Source: Thermoactinomycetaceae bacterium (GTDB lineage: Bacteria; Bacillota; Bacilli; Thermoactinomycetales; Thermoactinomycetaceae). From it: a DNA stretch of 59,869 bases. Location: the NCBI GenBank assembly GCA_025449975.1, contig JANWIG010000045.1:1-59869 (forward strand). The letters run 5' to 3'. A program made the translations under genes and the position numbers. Below the pieces are notes generated by a model. The model worked only from the letters and a program-made list of their open reading frames with translations. It was not told where the DNA came from and did no database searches. Positions 1-7,484 of this stretch are shown one piece after another. Positions within the stretch are counted from its first letter, which is position 1; each line of letters begins with the position of its first letter.

Positions 1-29
1 AGTCGATCCGAGCTGGTGCTTTTCTATTA

Positions 30-452
30 TTATTTACTGCTCTCTTTATGTTGTTCAAACTCTTTAAGCCGGGCACTAAGTACTTTTAAGCGAGTCTTAA
101 GATCATCTTGCCAATCTATATCATTTAAGATTTTCGCTGTGCTCAATAGATCCAATGAGTGATCGATTTGCTCGCGAATCACATTTTCAGCATCATCGCC
201 TTGAAAACTTACACAGATTTCTTTCCATTCTACTAACATTTCAGGGGTGATCGTCTCACGGAGGGTTATTTCCTTCACTCGGTCTTCCTGTGCATATTCT
301 ACAACAAGATCAAATTCTTCCTTTACAGCTGGATGTACTACGATATTATTACATACTGGGCAACACAGTAATGGAACATGATGTACCTTTACTGACTGGT
401 GTTTTAACGTCCCCACCACACCAATCATACTAGCACCACAGCAGAAACTCAT
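30..452 (-). CDS. Hypothetical protein with Cys-rich zinc-finger-like N-terminus
   Basis: A 140-residue cytoplasmic protein with no signal peptide or membrane segment. The first 40 residues carry a CC pair near the start and a CCPVC motif about 25 residues later, which looks like a zinc-ribbon-type metal site. The rest is acidic and helical, ending in a charged Lys/Glu-rich helix. The ATG at 452 lies about 8 nt after GGAGGGG; an ATG two codons earlier is too close to that site. It is the gene after gcvH on the same strand, but the terminator at 571-609 separates them. I do not recognise the family; a YgiT-like zinc-finger regulator is one possibility. Confidence 0.75.
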   Translation of the reverse strand: MSFCCGASMIGVVGTLKHQSVKVHHVPLLCCPVCNNIVVHPAVKEEFDLVVEYAQEDRVKEITLRETITPEMLVEWKEICVSFQGDDAENVIREQIDHSLDLLSTAKILNDIDWQDDLKTRLKVLSARLKEFEQHKESSK

Positions 453-570
453 AGCCATTCCCCTCCTCTTTCCCCTTTGATGAAGAAAATTATCTGTTTA
501 CGGCTGATTTTCACTTATTTAGTACTTCTTATTTACCCTTACACCATTTTATTAAACCTAAAAAAAATAA

Positions 571-609
571 AATCTCCGTCCCCGATTTATGGAAATAGGG
601 GCGAAGATT
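571..609 (-). terminator. Rho-independent terminator of gcvH
   Basis: On the minus strand, AATCTTCGCCCC pairs imperfectly with GGGGACGGAGATT and is followed by a T-rich tract (complement of the A run at 561-570). It lies just after the gcvH stop codon. Confidence 0.75.
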
Positions 610-616
610 GGAAAAA

Positions 617-1000
617 TTAGTCTTGCTCTATGGTCTTGGCGTATTCCTCCGAGGAGAGAAGTTGATCCAAATCAGCCTCATTGGACATTTCAATCACGAT
701 CATCCAGCCATCGCCGTAAGGAGATTCATTTACTTTCTCAGGTGAATCTTCTAGGGATTCGTTGATTTCTATTACTTTTCCGCTAACGGGAGCATAAAGT
801 TCGGAAACGGTTTTGACCGATTCCACATTGCCAAACACTTCACCTGCGGAAAGCTCTTGTCCAACTTCTGGAAGTTCGACAAAGACAATATCACCTAGTT
901 CGGATTGGGCAAAGTCCGTAATACCAATCCGTGCGAGTTTTCCCTCTTTTTTAACCCATTCATGTTCGGCTGAATATTTAAGTGTTTGTGGTAGATTCAT
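617..1000 (-). CDS. gcvH: Glycine cleavage system H protein
   Basis: A 127-residue lipoyl carrier that shuttles the aminomethyl group between the P, T and L proteins of the glycine cleavage system. In many Firmicutes it also relays lipoyl groups to other enzymes. The lipoylation site is plain: a Lys in [15 protein letters not shown] at about residue 62, in the usual hairpin. Length is normal for the family. It stands alone without gcvT or gcvP, as in Bacillus subtilis (yusH). The start ATG is 7 nt after the end of a 43-nt inverted-repeat element, and an AAGGAGG site lies on the far side of that element (1055-1061), so translation initiation here may depend on the hairpin. No glycine riboswitch is visible upstream. 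Confidence 0.97.
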   Translation of the reverse strand: MNLPQTLKYSAEHEWVKKEGKLARIGITDFAQSELGDIVFVELPEVGQELSAGEVFGNVESVKTVSELYAPVSGKVIEINESLEDSPEKVNESPYGDGWMIVIEMSNEADLDQLLSSEEYAKTIEQD

Positions 1001-1007
1001 ATTTACT

Positions 1008-1050
1008 CCGTTACGAAAAACTGAGCCGTGTCTGTATTCTTCGTAAACGG
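1008..1050 (-). mobile_element. 43-nt terminal-inverted-repeat element between RBS and ATG of gcvH
   Basis: On the minus strand the element begins CCGTTTACGAA and ends AGTTTTTCGTAACGG, so its ends can pair into a stem of about 11 bp. Upstream is AAGGAGG plus 4 nt; downstream are 7 nt and the gcvH ATG. The same ends and the same spacing recur at 35916-36214 and 51027-51159. It looks like a minimal miniature transposable element or a structured leader. Confidence 0.7.
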
Positions 1051-1142
1051 ATTTCCTCCTTCCGATACACTCTCGTTGATAAGAGATTTCTACAAATTTT
1101 TATATCTTTTTTCACTATGAGCCAATCTTTTACTTATTATCC

Positions 1143-1200
1143 CCGTTACGAAAAACTTATAAAACTCGTTAAGAGCTTCTGTTTTCTTCCTGATTCATCG
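1143..1200 (-). repeat. Solo right end of the same repeat family
   Basis: On the minus strand this copy holds GATGAATCAGGAAG, AAACAGAAGCTC and TTTTTCGTAACGG in the same order as the right end of the element at 35916-36214. It can be read as DESGRKQKLL and, after a few codons, SFS-stop, resembling a worn tail of a TnpB-type transposon gene. No left end is recognisable next to it. It lies in the space between gcvH and the thioredoxin-fold gene. Confidence 0.6.
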
Positions 1201-1263
1201 TCTTGTGACTAAGATGCTCATTTGCAAGTCTTAAACATGATAATCAGTAAAGAGGTTCTTTAT

Positions 1264-1707
1264 TTAACCCTCATCTAAGATTCTTTTCATCGGTCCTTTT
1301 AACAAGGATAGAGCTTTGGCCCCTGCTGAGCGATGACGGAGTTTTCCTTCTTCGTCAAATAAGTAGAAGGCAGGCACATACTCATTCTCAAAAGCATCTA
1401 CGACTGAGTAAGAATTATCAATCCCTTGGGGATGTTTTAATTCATATTGTTTAATCGTTTCTTTCACCGGAGCAATCTCCAAGTCTTTTTCCGAGCGCGG
1501 CATATGGATTCCGACTACCACCAATTGAGGATATTCCTCTCTGATTTGGTTGACTTCCGGAAGGCTTTCTTTGCACATATGGCAACTGATCGACCAAAAG
1601 TGAACTAAAACAGGTTTGCCTTGCAACTCTTCTTTTGTGATTTCACCATTGACCCACTCGGTTATTCCGCTAATTTCGGGCATCGGTGTGCGCAAGCGTA
1701 GAGCCAT
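1264..1707 (-). CDS. Thioredoxin-fold redoxin (TlpA/ResA-like)
   Basis: A 147-residue thiol-disulfide oxidoreductase. The redox motif CHMC follows FWSISC at about residues 42-45, and the cis-Pro loop is in the YVPAFYLF segment near residue 115. Unlike ResA it has no signal anchor or lipobox, so it probably acts in the cytoplasm. It lies downstream of a peroxiredoxin on the same strand, suggesting a shared role in thiol redox balance, although a terminator at 1738-1761 separates them. Direct electron transfer between the two is inference. Confidence 0.88.
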   Translation of the reverse strand: MALRLRTPMPEISGITEWVNGEITKEELQGKPVLVHFWSISCHMCKESLPEVNQIREEYPQLVVVGIHMPRSEKDLEIAPVKETIKQYELKHPQGIDNSYSVVDAFENEYVPAFYLFDEEGKLRHRSAGAKALSLLKGPMKRILDEG

Positions 1708-1737
1708 TGTGAGCGTCTCCCTTCTATTGGCAAAAAA

Positions 1738-1761
1738 GGACCTAACTGAAACGTCAGGTCC
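1738..1761 (-). terminator. Terminator after peroxiredoxin gene
   Basis: Minus-strand stem GGACCTGAC / AGTTAGGTCC followed by TTTTTT, located between the peroxiredoxin stop and the next gene. Confidence 0.8.
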
Positions 1762-1773
1762 CTGTTATTCGAA

Positions 1774-2310
1774 TTAAATGTGTTTTTGACCTGGTCTCCA
1801 GTTAGCCGGACAACGACCACCACTTTGTAGCGCTTGAAGAATGCGAAGGGTTTCATCCACACTTCGTCCGATACTCAGATCCGTCACTACTTGATAACGA
1901 ATAATTCCCTCTGGGTCGATAATGAAGAGACCGCGTTTCGCGATTCCTTTTTCTTCTACCAACACATCGTATGCACGACTAACTACATGGTTGGTATCTG
2001 CACCTAGCGGGTAGTTTATTCTACCTAAGCCGTTTTCAGAACGTGGAGTATTGATCCATGCACGATGAGTAAATTTACTATCTGTACTTACGCCCACGAT
2101 ATCAGCATTTAATGCTTGGAACTCTTCATAGCTGTCGCTAAAAGCAATGATTTCCGTTGGGCAAACAAAGGTAAAGTCCATGGGATAGAAGAACAGGACA
2201 AGCCATTTCCCTCTATAATCAGAAAGCTTAATATTTTCATCTAATGCCTCAAGGTTCTTCGTGCTTTCCAATTCAAATTCAGGTGCTTTTTTACCTACTA
2301 AATGGGACAT
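1774..2310 (-). CDS. Typical 2-Cys peroxiredoxin (AhpC/TSA family)
   Basis: A 178-residue peroxiredoxin that reduces hydrogen peroxide and organic hydroperoxides. The peroxidatic Cys is in FYPMDFTFVCPTE (about residue 50), and the resolving Cys in GGRCPANW near the C-terminus. The start chosen is the ATG at 2310, preceded by GAGGAGGAAAGATTC; a longer frame reaching 2370 has no ribosome binding site and overlaps the promoter. A sigma-A-like promoter is visible at 2361-2389. The closest relatives are bacterial thioredoxin-dependent peroxidases (YkuU-like in Bacillus). I see no AhpF nearby. Confidence 0.95.
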   Translation of the reverse strand: MSHLVGKKAPEFELESTKNLEALDENIKLSDYRGKWLVLFFYPMDFTFVCPTEIIAFSDSYEEFQALNADIVGVSTDSKFTHRAWINTPRSENGLGRINYPLGADTNHVVSRAYDVLVEEKGIAKRGLFIIDPEGIIRYQVVTDLSIGRSVDETLRILQALQSGGRCPANWRPGQKHI

Positions 2311-2360
2311 GAATCTTTCCTCCTCGATATGTATTTGCCAGGCTTTCTCATAACAAGAAT

Positions 2361-2389
2361 AAAATAACATGTCCCCATATTAAGGTCAA
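2361..2389 (-). promoter_or_regulatory. Likely sigma-A promoter of the peroxiredoxin gene
   Basis: On the minus strand, TTGACC (2384-2389), a 17-nt spacer, then TATTTT (2361-2366), about 50 nt before the ATG. No clear PerR box is visible. Confidence 0.55.
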
Positions 2390-2507
2390 TACTATCTTAT
2401 ATTAAATACAATTTGAAAATATTTATCATCTCGAAAAATCACTCGCACGTTGTATTGTACAGAATGTGATCTCTGCTAACAAATGACTTGACGGAATGTC
2501 CGAGTAA

Positions 2508-2551
2508 GCCGCCTATTTCGTCTCCATTTAAACCATAACCAAAAAGGCGGC
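2508..2551. other. Inverted repeat after the ArsC-like gene
   Basis: GCCGCCT and AGGCGGC are separated by about 30 nt. It lies downstream of the ArsC/Spx-like gene and could end that transcript, but there is no good T-run on the minus strand. The remaining 2371-2569 region shows only AT-rich sequence. Confidence 0.35.
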
Positions 2552-2569
2552 ATTTTCGACTGTATTCTT

Positions 2570-2929
2570 CTATTTTACCCAAGTATCAGCAAACATCTCT
2601 TCTTTAAAGCCTACGGTTACCTTTTCACCATCGGTGACAATCGGCCGCTTGATTAACATACCATCCGAGGAGAGGACGTTTAGTTTTTCCTCATCGGTCA
2701 TTTCTTTCAGTTTTTTCGATAGCCCAAGCTGACGATATTTCTGACCACTTGTGTTAAAAAACTTTTGGATCGGCAAACCGCTTTTTTTAATCAGCTGTGC
2801 TAGCTCTTCTTTGGAAGGCGGTTCGTCTACGATCTGTTTTGCCTCATAATCGATCCCTTTTTCCTGTAAATATTTAAGGGCTTTGCGACAAGTACCGCAT
2901 TTGGGATATTGATAAACGATCAATGCCAT
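2570..2929 (-). CDS. ArsC/Spx-family protein (YusI-like)
   Basis: A 119-residue thioredoxin-fold protein of the arsenate reductase (ArsC)/Spx family. It opens with a beta strand and CGTCRK, a CXXC pair at residues 11-14, and carries the family's RPIV motif near residue 95. Spx itself regulates RNA polymerase, but this protein is closer in length and motifs to YusI of Bacillus subtilis, whose function is not settled. It starts 30 nt after the adenosyltransferase stop on the same strand and is probably the last gene of the btu operon. RBS is AGGAAA before the ATG. Confidence 0.88.
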   Translation of the reverse strand: MALIVYQYPKCGTCRKALKYLQEKGIDYEAKQIVDEPPSKEELAQLIKKSGLPIQKFFNTSGQKYRQLGLSKKLKEMTDEEKLNVLSSDGMLIKRPIVTDGEKVTVGFKEEMFADTWVK

Positions 2930-2959
2930 TACATTTTTCCTTTCTATATATAATGATCC

Positions 2960-3499
2960 TTAGCGTCTGTATTCAACATCTGCTACATTGGCTCGCACAT
3001 TGGCAAACCGAGCGACCACAAAAAAGAAGTCAGATAGCCGGTTGAGGTAACGGCGCACCTCTTCGTTTGTCTCTTGTTCACGAGAGAGGGTAACAACCAA
3101 TCGTTCTGCTCGACGCGTAACCACCCGACAAAGATGGAAAGCAGCGGAGAGTGAAGAGCCTCCAGGCAAAATAAACCGCCTAAGAGGTGGACATTCGGCA
3201 TCATATCGATCGATCCACTCTTCAAGCCGTGTGATCAGATCCGCTGTCACTTTATAATTTCTATTTTTCCCCACTTGGGCTAAATCACTACCTGCATCAA
3301 AGAGTTGGTGCTGGATCTCCGTTAGATGCACTAACAACTCGGGATAAAGCGACGGTTCCATGCGGGTAATCGCTTCACCGATCCAAGCATTTAATTCATC
3401 GATGGTTCCATAAGCTTCCACGCGGATATCGTCTTTATCTACTCTCCCGCCAATGACTCCTGTCTTTCCTTCATCACCCGTTCGTGTATAGATTTTCAT
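2960..3499 (-). CDS. yvqK: ATP:cob(I)alamin adenosyltransferase, PduO type
   Basis: A 179-residue enzyme that transfers the adenosyl group of ATP to cob(I)alamin, making coenzyme B12. The N-terminal TRTGDEGKTG is the family ATP-binding signature; RAERLV and a C-terminal LNRLSDFFF segment are also typical. It follows the B12 transporter ATPase by 13 nt, matching the known order yvrC-yvrB-yvrA-yvqK. So imported corrinoid can be adenosylated directly. RBS is GAGGTTAAAGA. Confidence 0.96.
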   Translation of the reverse strand: MKIYTRTGDEGKTGVIGGRVDKDDIRVEAYGTIDELNAWIGEAITRMEPSLYPELLVHLTEIQHQLFDAGSDLAQVGKNRNYKVTADLITRLEEWIDRYDAECPPLRRFILPGGSSLSAAFHLCRVVTRRAERLVVTLSREQETNEEVRRYLNRLSDFFFVVARFANVRANVADVEYRR

Positions 3500-3512
3500 T
3501 CTTTAACCTCGC

Positions 3513-4316
3513 TTATGTAATTTTCTCCTGTTTTCGCAAGTGACGCTTTGCTGATAGTAGCAGCTGGGGGACATGCCATTTGGGATGATCTAGAATAATG
3601 GGTTCCACTTCAAATACCCGATCAATCGCCTCAATCTGAAATACTTCTTCTGGACTTCCTTTTGTCCAGATCCGCCCTTCTTTGATCATCATGATCTGAT
3701 CACAATATTGTGCAGCTAAGTTAAGGTCGTGCAAGACCATGATTACCGTAAGCTGGTTTTCCATCCGATATTGATGCAATAAATCTAAAATAACCAACTG
3801 ATAATGAATATCCAAATAGGTCGTCGGTTCATCCAAAAGCAAAAGTTCTGGCTCTTGTACCAACGCTTTCGCGATGATGGCTCGCTGCCGTTCACCGCCG
3901 CTTAAGATGGATAATGGACTTTTTCGGTATCCCTCAATCCCTGTAAAGCGCATCATTTCCTGTGCTAACTCGCGATCTCGTCTGCTATTCCACCACCATT
4001 TGGTCTGATAAGGATACCTTCCCATTAATACCACTTCTTCGACAGTAAAGGGGATTTCTCCTAGTCCATCCTGCGCCAACACAGCGATTTTTTGCGCCCG
4101 TTCTTTCGGCTTATAGGAGGTAAGCTTTCGACCATCCAACCAGATCTCTCCCTGATCAGCCTTTTCCTCTCCCGAAAGAAGTTTAACCAACGTACTCTTT
4201 CCACTGCCATTGGGACCCACGATCCCTAAACATTCTCCTCGTTTGACATGCACATCAATCCGATCTAAGATCATTCGAGAAGAATAATATTTGACCAAGC
4301 CTTCTGCTTTCAACAT
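3513..4316 (-). CDS. btuD: B12/iron-siderophore-type ABC transporter ATP-binding protein
   Basis: A 267-residue ABC ATPase of the FecE/BtuD class. Walker A is GPNGSGKST (about residues 34-42), the signature is LSGGERQRA, and Walker B is LLLLDEPTTYLD. The operon context with an adenosyltransferase points to vitamin B12 rather than iron siderophore. It lies 16 nt downstream of the permease gene and would sit as a homodimer on the cytoplasmic face of the BtuC permease. Confidence 0.95.
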   Translation of the reverse strand: MLKAEGLVKYYSSRMILDRIDVHVKRGECLGIVGPNGSGKSTLVKLLSGEEKADQGEIWLDGRKLTSYKPKERAQKIAVLAQDGLGEIPFTVEEVVLMGRYPYQTKWWWNSRRDRELAQEMMRFTGIEGYRKSPLSILSGGERQRAIIAKALVQEPELLLLDEPTTYLDIHYQLVILDLLHQYRMENQLTVIMVLHDLNLAAQYCDQIMMIKEGRIWTKGSPEEVFQIEAIDRVFEVEPIILDHPKWHVPQLLLSAKRHLRKQEKIT

Positions 4317-4332
4317 TCTATCCTCTTCCTTT

Positions 4333-5352
4333 TCACTTTTTTTGCTGTTTTTTTAACAATAAAGCAAAAAAAGGCGCGCCAACAAAAGCCGTGATCACTC
4401 CAACAGGTAGTTCCCGTGGGCTGAGAAGAAGACGAGCAGCAGTATCTCCCCAAACCATAAAAATCGCTCCGGCAAGCGCGGATAAAGGGATGAGAGAACG
4501 GTGATCTGCTCCAGTCAACATCCGAATCATATGCGGGATCACCAATCCGACAAAGCCGATCGTCCCAGCAATGGAGACGGCGACAGCTGTAACGAAAGAA
4601 GCCAACAATAATAAGCCGAGCCGAATCCTCCCCACATTCATTCCCAAATGGATCGCCGAACGATCGCCCAGTCCGAGTAAATTGAGTTCTCGGCTAAACC
4701 TCCACGCAACCAGAAAACTTGCTCCCAAAACGGGCAATAAGATAAATACATGCTCCCAATCTCGTAAGACGAAACTCCCCATCAACCAATAGTGGATTCG
4801 TTGAAACTCATCCTTGGAGATCGTTAGAGAAAAGGTGAGAAAGGAACCAAACAACGCTTGAATCACAACGCCAGATAAGATCAGGGTTTCTGCCCGCAGC
4901 TTTTTATCTGCCAATCTTAGTACCAGAAGCAAAGCGAGAGACGCTCCACAAAAAGCATAAAGGGGAACCGTCCATTTTCCTAGTACGAGCGCTCCCCAGC
5001 CTGTTAAAATCGCGATGACTGCCCCTGTCGCTGCACCAGAGGAAATGCCTAAAATATACGGATCAGCCAGTGGGTTTTTCAAGATTCCTTGAAAAATCAC
5101 TCCGGCGATGGCGAGGGATGCACCAACAGCGGCGGCCAAAATCACTCGAGGCAAACGCAACTGCCAGACAATCGCATCTTCTGCTACATCGATATCAGTG
5201 GGAAGCGTGTCGTAAAAGAGATGAGCTATGATGATCTTCCATACTGTTACCATGCTAATCTCAGCACTACCGAGTGTAACTGCTAAACCAATAGAAAAAA
5301 GGAAGCAGAGGAAGAATCCTCCGCTCCACCAAAACAAACGATGCCAACTCAT
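4333..5352 (-). CDS. btuC: B12/iron-siderophore-type ABC transporter permease
   Basis: A 339-residue inner-membrane permease of the FecCD/BtuC family, with about ten hydrophobic helices. Family motifs include RLPRVILAAAVGASLAIAG and GTIGFVGLVIPHMIR near the C-terminal third, the latter contacting the ATPase. It begins 10 nt after the binding-protein stop, so it is translated from the same message. Vitamin B12 is inferred from the downstream adenosyltransferase. Confidence 0.95.
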   Translation of the reverse strand: MSWHRLFWWSGGFFLCFLFSIGLAVTLGSAEISMVTVWKIIIAHLFYDTLPTDIDVAEDAIVWQLRLPRVILAAAVGASLAIAGVIFQGILKNPLADPYILGISSGAATGAVIAILTGWGALVLGKWTVPLYAFCGASLALLLVLRLADKKLRAETLILSGVVIQALFGSFLTFSLTISKDEFQRIHYWLMGSFVLRDWEHVFILLPVLGASFLVAWRFSRELNLLGLGDRSAIHLGMNVGRIRLGLLLLASFVTAVAVSIAGTIGFVGLVIPHMIRMLTGADHRSLIPLSALAGAIFMVWGDTAARLLLSPRELPVGVITAFVGAPFFALLLKKQQKK

Positions 5353-5362
5353 GCTACTCTAC

Positions 5363-6295
5363 CTACTTCACTCGATCTGGATATAATGCTTTGGCAACCT
5401 CTTCGTATCCATCAAAAATACGTGGACCTGGACGAACTACCAAGTTTATATCCACTTTGACCACTCGTTTATTTTTTATCGCAGGGATCTGCTCCCAACC
5501 TTTTCTCTTTAAAATACTTTCTTCATCAGCATAGAGAGAAATAATCACATCGGGTTGCCATTGAATCACTTGCTCTGCTGTCACCTGAGGCCATCCTTCA
5601 AGACCGCCGGCGATATTTTTCCCACTTGCCAGTTGGATCAGATCATCGATAAACGTTCCTTTTCCCGCTGTATGAAGTTCAGGAGAAATCTCAACCCAAA
5701 CTTTTACCTTTTCGTTCTCATTTACTTTGCCGATCTTACGGAAGACATCTAATCGCTTTTGCATCATCTTTTTAACCAATTCATCCGCTTCATGAGGATG
5801 GTTGGTGACTGCGCCCACGATGGCAATCGACTCAAAGATTTTATCCATACTATCGGCATTTAAAACAAGCACTGTTAAACCGAGCTTTCTTAATTTATCA
5901 ATCGTTTCTTGACCATTTAACTTTTCAGCGATCACCAAGTCTGGCTTTAGCTCTAAGACTTTTTCAACGTTAACCGTCAAATCTCCCACTTTGGGAAGAT
6001 TTTTCACTTCTGCTGGATAATCATCATTGCTAGTAACGCCCACTAACGTTTCTTGTGCTCCGATGGCATAGATGATTTCAGTCGCACTGGGGACAAGGGA
6101 AACGATCCGTTCAGAGGCCTTTTGAAAGGTAAGCGCGTAGCCTGTTTGATCTTTAAGCTGGAGGGGATACTTCACCTTTCCTGGTTTAACCGGGGATGGC
6201 TGAGTAAATCCTGTGTTCTCTGTTGCACATCCTACTAAAAAGCTAAGTAAAAAAAGAAGGCTAATTACTGCGATGAACCAATTACGTTTAAACAT
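5363..6295 (-). CDS. btuF: B12-binding lipoprotein of ABC transporter
   Basis: A 310-residue class III solute-binding lipoprotein. The signal peptide ends in the lipobox LVGC at about residue 24; the mature protein has the two-lobed TroA/BtuF fold markers RIVSLVPSATEIIYAIGA and QPDVII. It captures corrinoid outside the membrane and delivers it to the permease. The ATG at 6295 is preceded by GAGGTGAAAAG; an upstream in-frame ATG at 6337 lacks a binding site. I searched the 240 nt upstream for a cobalamin riboswitch core and did not see one, so control of the operon is unclear. Confidence 0.94.
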   Translation of the reverse strand: MFKRNWFIAVISLLFLLSFLVGCATENTGFTQPSPVKPGKVKYPLQLKDQTGYALTFQKASERIVSLVPSATEIIYAIGAQETLVGVTSNDDYPAEVKNLPKVGDLTVNVEKVLELKPDLVIAEKLNGQETIDKLRKLGLTVLVLNADSMDKIFESIAIVGAVTNHPHEADELVKKMMQKRLDVFRKIGKVNENEKVKVWVEISPELHTAGKGTFIDDLIQLASGKNIAGGLEGWPQVTAEQVIQWQPDVIISLYADEESILKRKGWEQIPAIKNKRVVKVDINLVVRPGPRIFDGYEEVAKALYPDRVK

Positions 6296-6535
6296 CTTTT
6301 CACCTCGAAGGAGTACGGATTCCGAAAACGTTAACAATCATTAAGAGATATCAATAAAAAGTGAACATAACAATGGGAATAGTATCAGATTATGACCTTT
6401 TTCACAATCATTTGTTCAAACATATTATAAGAGATTTCTAGATAATTTGCGAATCTGCTATGCTATAGAAGCAGACCTTAATGAAGCAATGCGAACGATT
6501 ATAAGCCGAATTTTTTAAGAACAATCGTTGAAAGG

Positions 6536-7387
6536 ATGAGCGTTTTTACTATGCTTAAACAAAATTTTCTTATTGAAGTAGGGAAAGAAGATCGTGTCAT
6601 TCGTGGAGAAGTTCGCGCCCCAAAAGAGGCATCTAACTCTCCTGTCGTCATCATTTGTCACGGTTTTAAAGCCTTTAAGGATTGGGGATTCTTTCCTACA
6701 CTCGCAACCAAGTTAGCGGAAGCCGGCTTTGTCGCAATCACGTTTAACTTTTCGATGAATGGTGTCGGCGAAGATCCCGAAACATACTCAGAGTTAGAAA
6801 AGTTTGCTCACCTCACCTATAGCCGTGAACAAGAAGATTTGTCTTTGATTTTTCAGCATGTCCAAAATGGGACTCTTCCGCTTTCCGACCACATGGATCC
6901 CAGCCGGATCGGTTTGCTCGGCCACAGCCGTGGAGGTGGCAATAGTCTGATCTTTGCTCTTGAACATGACGAGATTAAAAGCGTTGTGATCTGGAACAGC
7001 ATCCACCGACCTCATGTTTTTGGTCCAGAAGTGATTCGTGAGCTTCAGGAAAAAGGACGATCTTCCGTTTACAACTCTCGCACCAAACAACATATGCCGA
7101 TTGACCGTGAAGTATTGGATGATATCGAACAAAACAAAGAACGTTATTATTTTCTCGAGAGATTAAGCCAACTGAAGCAGCCATTATTGATCGTTCAGGC
7201 AGATCAAGATCATCCTGGTTTCTTTGAAGGAGCGCAAGAGATGGCCAAACGGGCTCCTCAAGCAGAAATGAAAGTGATTCAAGATGCTAATCACACTTTT
7301 CGCGCCGTTCATCCGTTTGCAGGCATCACTCCTCAGTTGGCTGAAGCGATCGCTGAATCGACCCGATTCTTTCAACGAACTCTGTAA
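6536..7387 (+). CDS. Alpha/beta hydrolase (dienelactone-hydrolase-like)
   Basis: A 283-residue serine hydrolase. The nucleophile elbow is GHSRGG (about residues 126-131); the likely acid is in VQADQDHPGF and the His in DANHTFRAVHPF near the C-terminus. The HGFKAFKDWGFF loop forms the oxyanion-hole region. Substrate cannot be read from sequence; relatives are annotated as dienelactone hydrolase or acyl-peptidase-like. The start is uncertain: ATG at 6536 lies almost on top of AAAGG, and ATG at 6551 may be used instead. Divergent from the btu operon. Confidence 0.9.
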   Translation: MSVFTMLKQNFLIEVGKEDRVIRGEVRAPKEASNSPVVIICHGFKAFKDWGFFPTLATKLAEAGFVAITFNFSMNGVGEDPETYSELEKFAHLTYSREQEDLSLIFQHVQNGTLPLSDHMDPSRIGLLGHSRGGGNSLIFALEHDEIKSVVIWNSIHRPHVFGPEVIRELQEKGRSSVYNSRTKQHMPIDREVLDDIEQNKERYYFLERLSQLKQPLLIVQADQDHPGFFEGAQEMAKRAPQAEMKVIQDANHTFRAVHPFAGITPQLAEAIAESTRFFQRTL

Positions 7388-7416
7388 GCAACGCATCAGT
7401 CGCTTTGATGACAACA

Positions 7417-7455
7417 GGGATGCAGGGGGAAGCGATATTTACACCCCTGCATCCC
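7417..7455. terminator. Bidirectional terminator between hydrolase and ggt
   Basis: Perfect 12-bp arms GGGATGCAGGGG and CCCCTGCATCCC with a 15-nt loop, followed by T-rich DNA on the plus strand. It separates two convergent genes. Confidence 0.85.
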
Positions 7456-7484
7456 TTATCCTTCTTTGATGATCCCCTTTTTCT

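Noticed and set aside
982-1212. Plus-strand frames around the gcvH leader
   Set aside because: They are chance readings of the repeat element and of gcvH antisense; no binding site.
1001-1260. Glycine riboswitch upstream of gcvH
   Set aside because: I could not find the paired aptamer cores; the space is filled by the inverted-repeat element and a solo end.
1774-2370. Longer N-terminus of the peroxiredoxin starting at 2370
   Set aside because: That start has no RBS and lies in the promoter; ATG at 2310 has GAGGAGG and gives the normal length.
6296-6535. Cobalamin riboswitch in front of btuF
   Set aside because: No B12-box or conserved aptamer core is visible on the minus strand.
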